Below, in pieces: positions 5,929 to 7,775 of a DNA stretch of 7,775 bases. A program made the position numbers and the translations under genes. Position 1 is the first letter of the stretch; every line of letters begins with the position of its first letter. Below the pieces are notes generated by a model. That model did no database searches, was not told the DNA's origin, and was given only the letters and a program-made list of their open reading frames with translations. This DNA comes from Chloroflexota bacterium (GTDB lineage Bacteria > Chloroflexota > DTOL01 > JACQYG01), in the NCBI GenBank assembly GCA_016208345.1, contig JACQYG010000114.1:1-7775 (forward strand), written 5' to 3'.

Positions 5929-7146
5929 ATGAGGGTCTGCTTCGTCACCGGCGAGTATCCGCCCATGCAGGGCGGGATGGGCGACTACACCAGGGAATTG
6001 AGCCGGATCCTGATGGAACAAGGCGTCCAGGTTGCCGTTGTAACCTCCGGCCGGGTTCAGGATAGCCAGCCTATAGAGGTCGCCAAGATCGAGCCACTGG
6101 TCTACGCGCGGGTCTCGGCCTGGGACTGGCGAAGCTGGGGGTCGATCTATCGGTTGGCGCGGGAGTGGGCGCCGCAGGTGTTGCATATCCAGTATCAGAC
6201 CGCCGCCTACGGCATGCACCCGGCGATCAATTTCCTGCCCCGGTGGCTTTCTTTCAAGCGCGCCCCGTTTAAAGTGGCGGTTACTTTTCACGATCTCCGG
6301 GTGCCTTTTCTCTTCAAGGGGGCGGGCCCCATGAGGGAGTGGGTGAACCGGGAGCTGGCCCGATGCGCCGACCTGGCCATCGTGACCAACCAGGGTGACT
6401 ATGTTAAAGCGGCAGAGTATCATACACGACATCCGGTCAGGCTGATCCCCATCGGCAGCAACATCAGGCCCTCACCTCCACCCGGCTACGACCGCGCCGC
6501 CTGGCGGGAGAAACTGGCGGTGACCGAGGACGAGACGCTGATCTCATACTTTGGCTTCCTGAACTCGAGCAAAGGCGGCGAGGATCTGGTTAAGGCTATG
6601 GCGATCTTGCACCAGAAGGGCCAGGCGGTCAAGTTAATCATGGTGGGCGGGCAGGTTGGGGACAGCGATCCGACCAACGTAGCTTATTTACGGAAAATAA
6701 AGGGTCTCATAGAGGCGTTGGGTTTGGGGGACTACGTGTGTTGGACGGGATACACCTCCCCAGAGGAGGTCACGGCGAACCTGTTAGCCTCGGACCTGTG
6801 CGTGTTGCCTTATCGGGACGGCGCATCTTTCAGGCGAGGGAGCCTGATGGCGGCCCTGGCTCACGGCCTGCCGGTCATCACTACGACGCCTCCAGGACGA
6901 TGGCGCCCTTGTCCGGGCGGTCTCCCCGAACTCGTCCATGGAGAGAATGCCCTTCTGGTGCCGCCGGGCTCCCCCGGCCAGATCGCTGAGGCAGTGGAGG
7001 CATTGGTCGGCTCGGCTAATCTGTCTACCAGGCTCGGTTCAGGCGCCAGCCACCTGGCCAAAGCCTTCACCTGGGACAACATCGCCCGACTGTCGGTGAA
7101 GGCCTACGAAGCGATCATGGGCCAGACCGATCCAGGAGTGCCATGA
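5929..7146 (+). CDS. Family 4 (GT4) glycosyltransferase
   Basis: A 405-residue GT-B-fold glycosyltransferase, cytoplasmic or membrane-peripheral. The N-terminal acceptor domain starts MRVCFVTGEYPPMQGGMGDYTREL with the GG loop typical of GT4, then VLHIQYQ (84-90) and TFHDLRVPF. The C-terminal donor domain begins about residue 203 with ISYFGFLNSSKGGEDLVKA and includes IMVGG, VCWTGY, CVLPYRDG and GLPELVHGENALLVPPG. The usual EX7E donor motif is not recognisable at residues 299-310 (SFRRGSLMAALAHG): both Glu positions are other residues, so the donor or mechanism may differ or the subfamily may have diverged. ATG 5929 follows the GT2 stop by 2 nt. GTG 5923, overlapping that stop as GTGA, is an alternative start adding two residues, and either implies translational coupling. 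The product probably acts with the GT2 enzyme on the same glycan. Confidence 0.9.
   Translation: MRVCFVTGEYPPMQGGMGDYTRELSRILMEQGVQVAVVTSGRVQDSQPIEVAKIEPLVYARVSAWDWRSWGSIYRLAREWAPQVLHIQYQTAAYGMHPAINFLPRWLSFKRAPFKVAVTFHDLRVPFLFKGAGPMREWVNRELARCADLAIVTNQGDYVKAAEYHTRHPVRLIPIGSNIRPSPPPGYDRAAWREKLAVTEDETLISYFGFLNSSKGGEDLVKAMAILHQKGQAVKLIMVGGQVGDSDPTNVAYLRKIKGLIEALGLGDYVCWTGYTSPEEVTANLLASDLCVLPYRDGASFRRGSLMAALAHGLPVITTTPPGRWRPCPGGLPELVHGENALLVPPGSPGQIAEAVEALVGSANLSTRLGSGASHLAKAFTWDNIARLSVKAYEAIMGQTDPGVP
7134..7138 (+). promoter_or_regulatory. Ribosome binding site for the membrane protein gene
   Basis: AGGAG lies 4 nt before ATG 7143, inside the end of the GT4 gene. Together with the ATGA stop/start overlap it fixes the start of the last gene and implies coupled translation. 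Confidence 0.6.
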
Positions 7147-7775
7147 CCTTGAATGTCCTCTCCAACCACAAGATCGCCGTGGCGGTCTGGATCGCTTCAG
7201 CGATTGCCCTGGGCCTAGGCCTGGGTGTCCTGGTGGCTTCCACCTCCCCCTGGTTCGCTTTCGCCGCCCTCTTTGCACTAATTGGGGGCCTGCTGGCGAT
7301 CACCAGCGCCCAGTGGGGCCTCTTCGGCTTCGTGGGTGTTGCCTGTCTATTACCCTTCGCCGCGCTGCCGGTGAAGATCGGCTTCACCCCCACTTTCCTG
7401 GACCTGACCATGCTGCTCTTCTTTGGGGTCTGGCTTCTGCGCCTGCTGGCGGATCCGGAGGAGAAGCTGGCCAGCACCCCCTTGGACGTCCCGCTCATCG
7501 TCTTCCTGGGGCTGGCCTTTGTGTCTTTTGTACTGGGTTCCGCTTATTCGTTTTCCCAGGAGACGGTGCGCCACTTCGCCGAGATCGTCATGGCTGTTTC
7601 CATGTACTTCGGTGTGGTGAGTAATGTAAAGAACCAATGGCAGCTAGAGCGCATCGTCCGCTTGGCCATACTCGGTGGCTTCGCGGCGGCGACCATCGGC
7701 ATCGTCCTTTATTTCCTTCCTCGTACCACGGCCATCGCCTTGCTATCCAGCCTGCGGGTTTTTAACTATCCCAGC
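7143..7775 (+). CDS. Partial multi-spanning membrane protein, O-antigen ligase/polymerase-like
   Basis: The frame opens at ATG 7143 in a 4-nt ATGA overlap with the GT4 stop and runs for 211 codons off the window edge, so the protein is incomplete. Hydrophobic segments lie near residues 11-33, 37-53, 57-75, 84-102, 115-133, 145-160 and 171-192, giving about seven membrane spans already. The loop with STPLDVPLIVFLGLAFVSFVLGSAYSFSQETVRHFAEI resembles the N-terminal half of O-antigen ligase/Wzy-like proteins, which join or polymerise lipid-linked glycans on the outer face of the membrane. The diagnostic large periplasmic loop with catalytic Arg and His lies beyond the window, so this is an inference supported by two adjacent glycosyltransferases. 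Another polytopic glycan transporter cannot be ruled out. Confidence 0.75.
   Translation, partial: MTLNVLSNHKIAVAVWIASAIALGLGLGVLVASTSPWFAFAALFALIGGLLAITSAQWGLFGFVGVACLLPFAALPVKIGFTPTFLDLTMLLFFGVWLLRLLADPEEKLASTPLDVPLIVFLGLAFVSFVLGSAYSFSQETVRHFAEIVMAVSMYFGVVSNVKNQWQLERIVRLAILGGFAAATIGIVLYFLPRTTAIALLSSLRVFNYPS

Noticed and set aside
5887..6432. Antisense open frame of 181 codons opposite the GT4 gene
   Set aside because: It mirrors the conserved GT4 N-terminal domain, has no ribosome site or recognisable motif, and its composition is that of a shadow frame.

Overview
The window is about 60% GC and almost fully coding. I think it comes from a chromosome or metagenome contig of a Chloroflexota-like bacterium. 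This is inferred from the style of the proteins, the mix of GTG/TTG starts with purine-rich ribosome sites, and housekeeping genes joined to glycosyltransferases; no sequence marker proves the phylum. The order rsmI-metG-tatD is a known bacterial neighbourhood (Bacillus subtilis has yabC, metS and yabD close together), which supports the gene calls.

Layout. A small minus-strand gene for a nucleoside 2-deoxyribosyltransferase-like protein lies at 41-466. It is separated from the plus-strand genes by a region (about 506-663) holding two divergent, overlapping promoter candidates. The plus strand then carries rsmI (rRNA methyltransferase), metG (methionyl-tRNA synthetase), tatD (metal-dependent DNase), a polyprenyl diphosphate synthase, a family 2 glycosyltransferase, a family 4 glycosyltransferase, and the first 211 codons of a multi-spanning membrane protein resembling O-antigen ligases/polymerases. 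From tatD onward the gaps are 13, 10 and 2 nt and then a 4-nt overlap, so these five genes probably form one transcription unit. The last three suggest assembly of an exported polysaccharide or glycolipid. The polyprenyl synthase could serve quinone side chains or a lipid carrier.

The unusual feature is structural damage or variation in otherwise recognisable genes. rsmI has lost roughly 80 central codons, including its SAM-binding core, and changes frame. metG carries an imperfect 50-bp tandem duplication over the HIGH-motif region that breaks the frame of a normally essential enzyme. tatD lacks about 18 residues, in frame, around its conserved VGxHP segment. The family 2 glycosyltransferase carries an in-frame insertion of about 28 residues whose DNA is a nested inverted repeat, resembling the protein-coding palindromic elements known from Rickettsia. 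The three indels lie within 2.5 kb, so assembly error must be excluded before biological meaning is read into them. The palindromic insertion keeps its frame and is the best candidate for a real, possibly undescribed, element. I see no CRISPR array, transposase, tRNA, rRNA or toxin-antitoxin gene.
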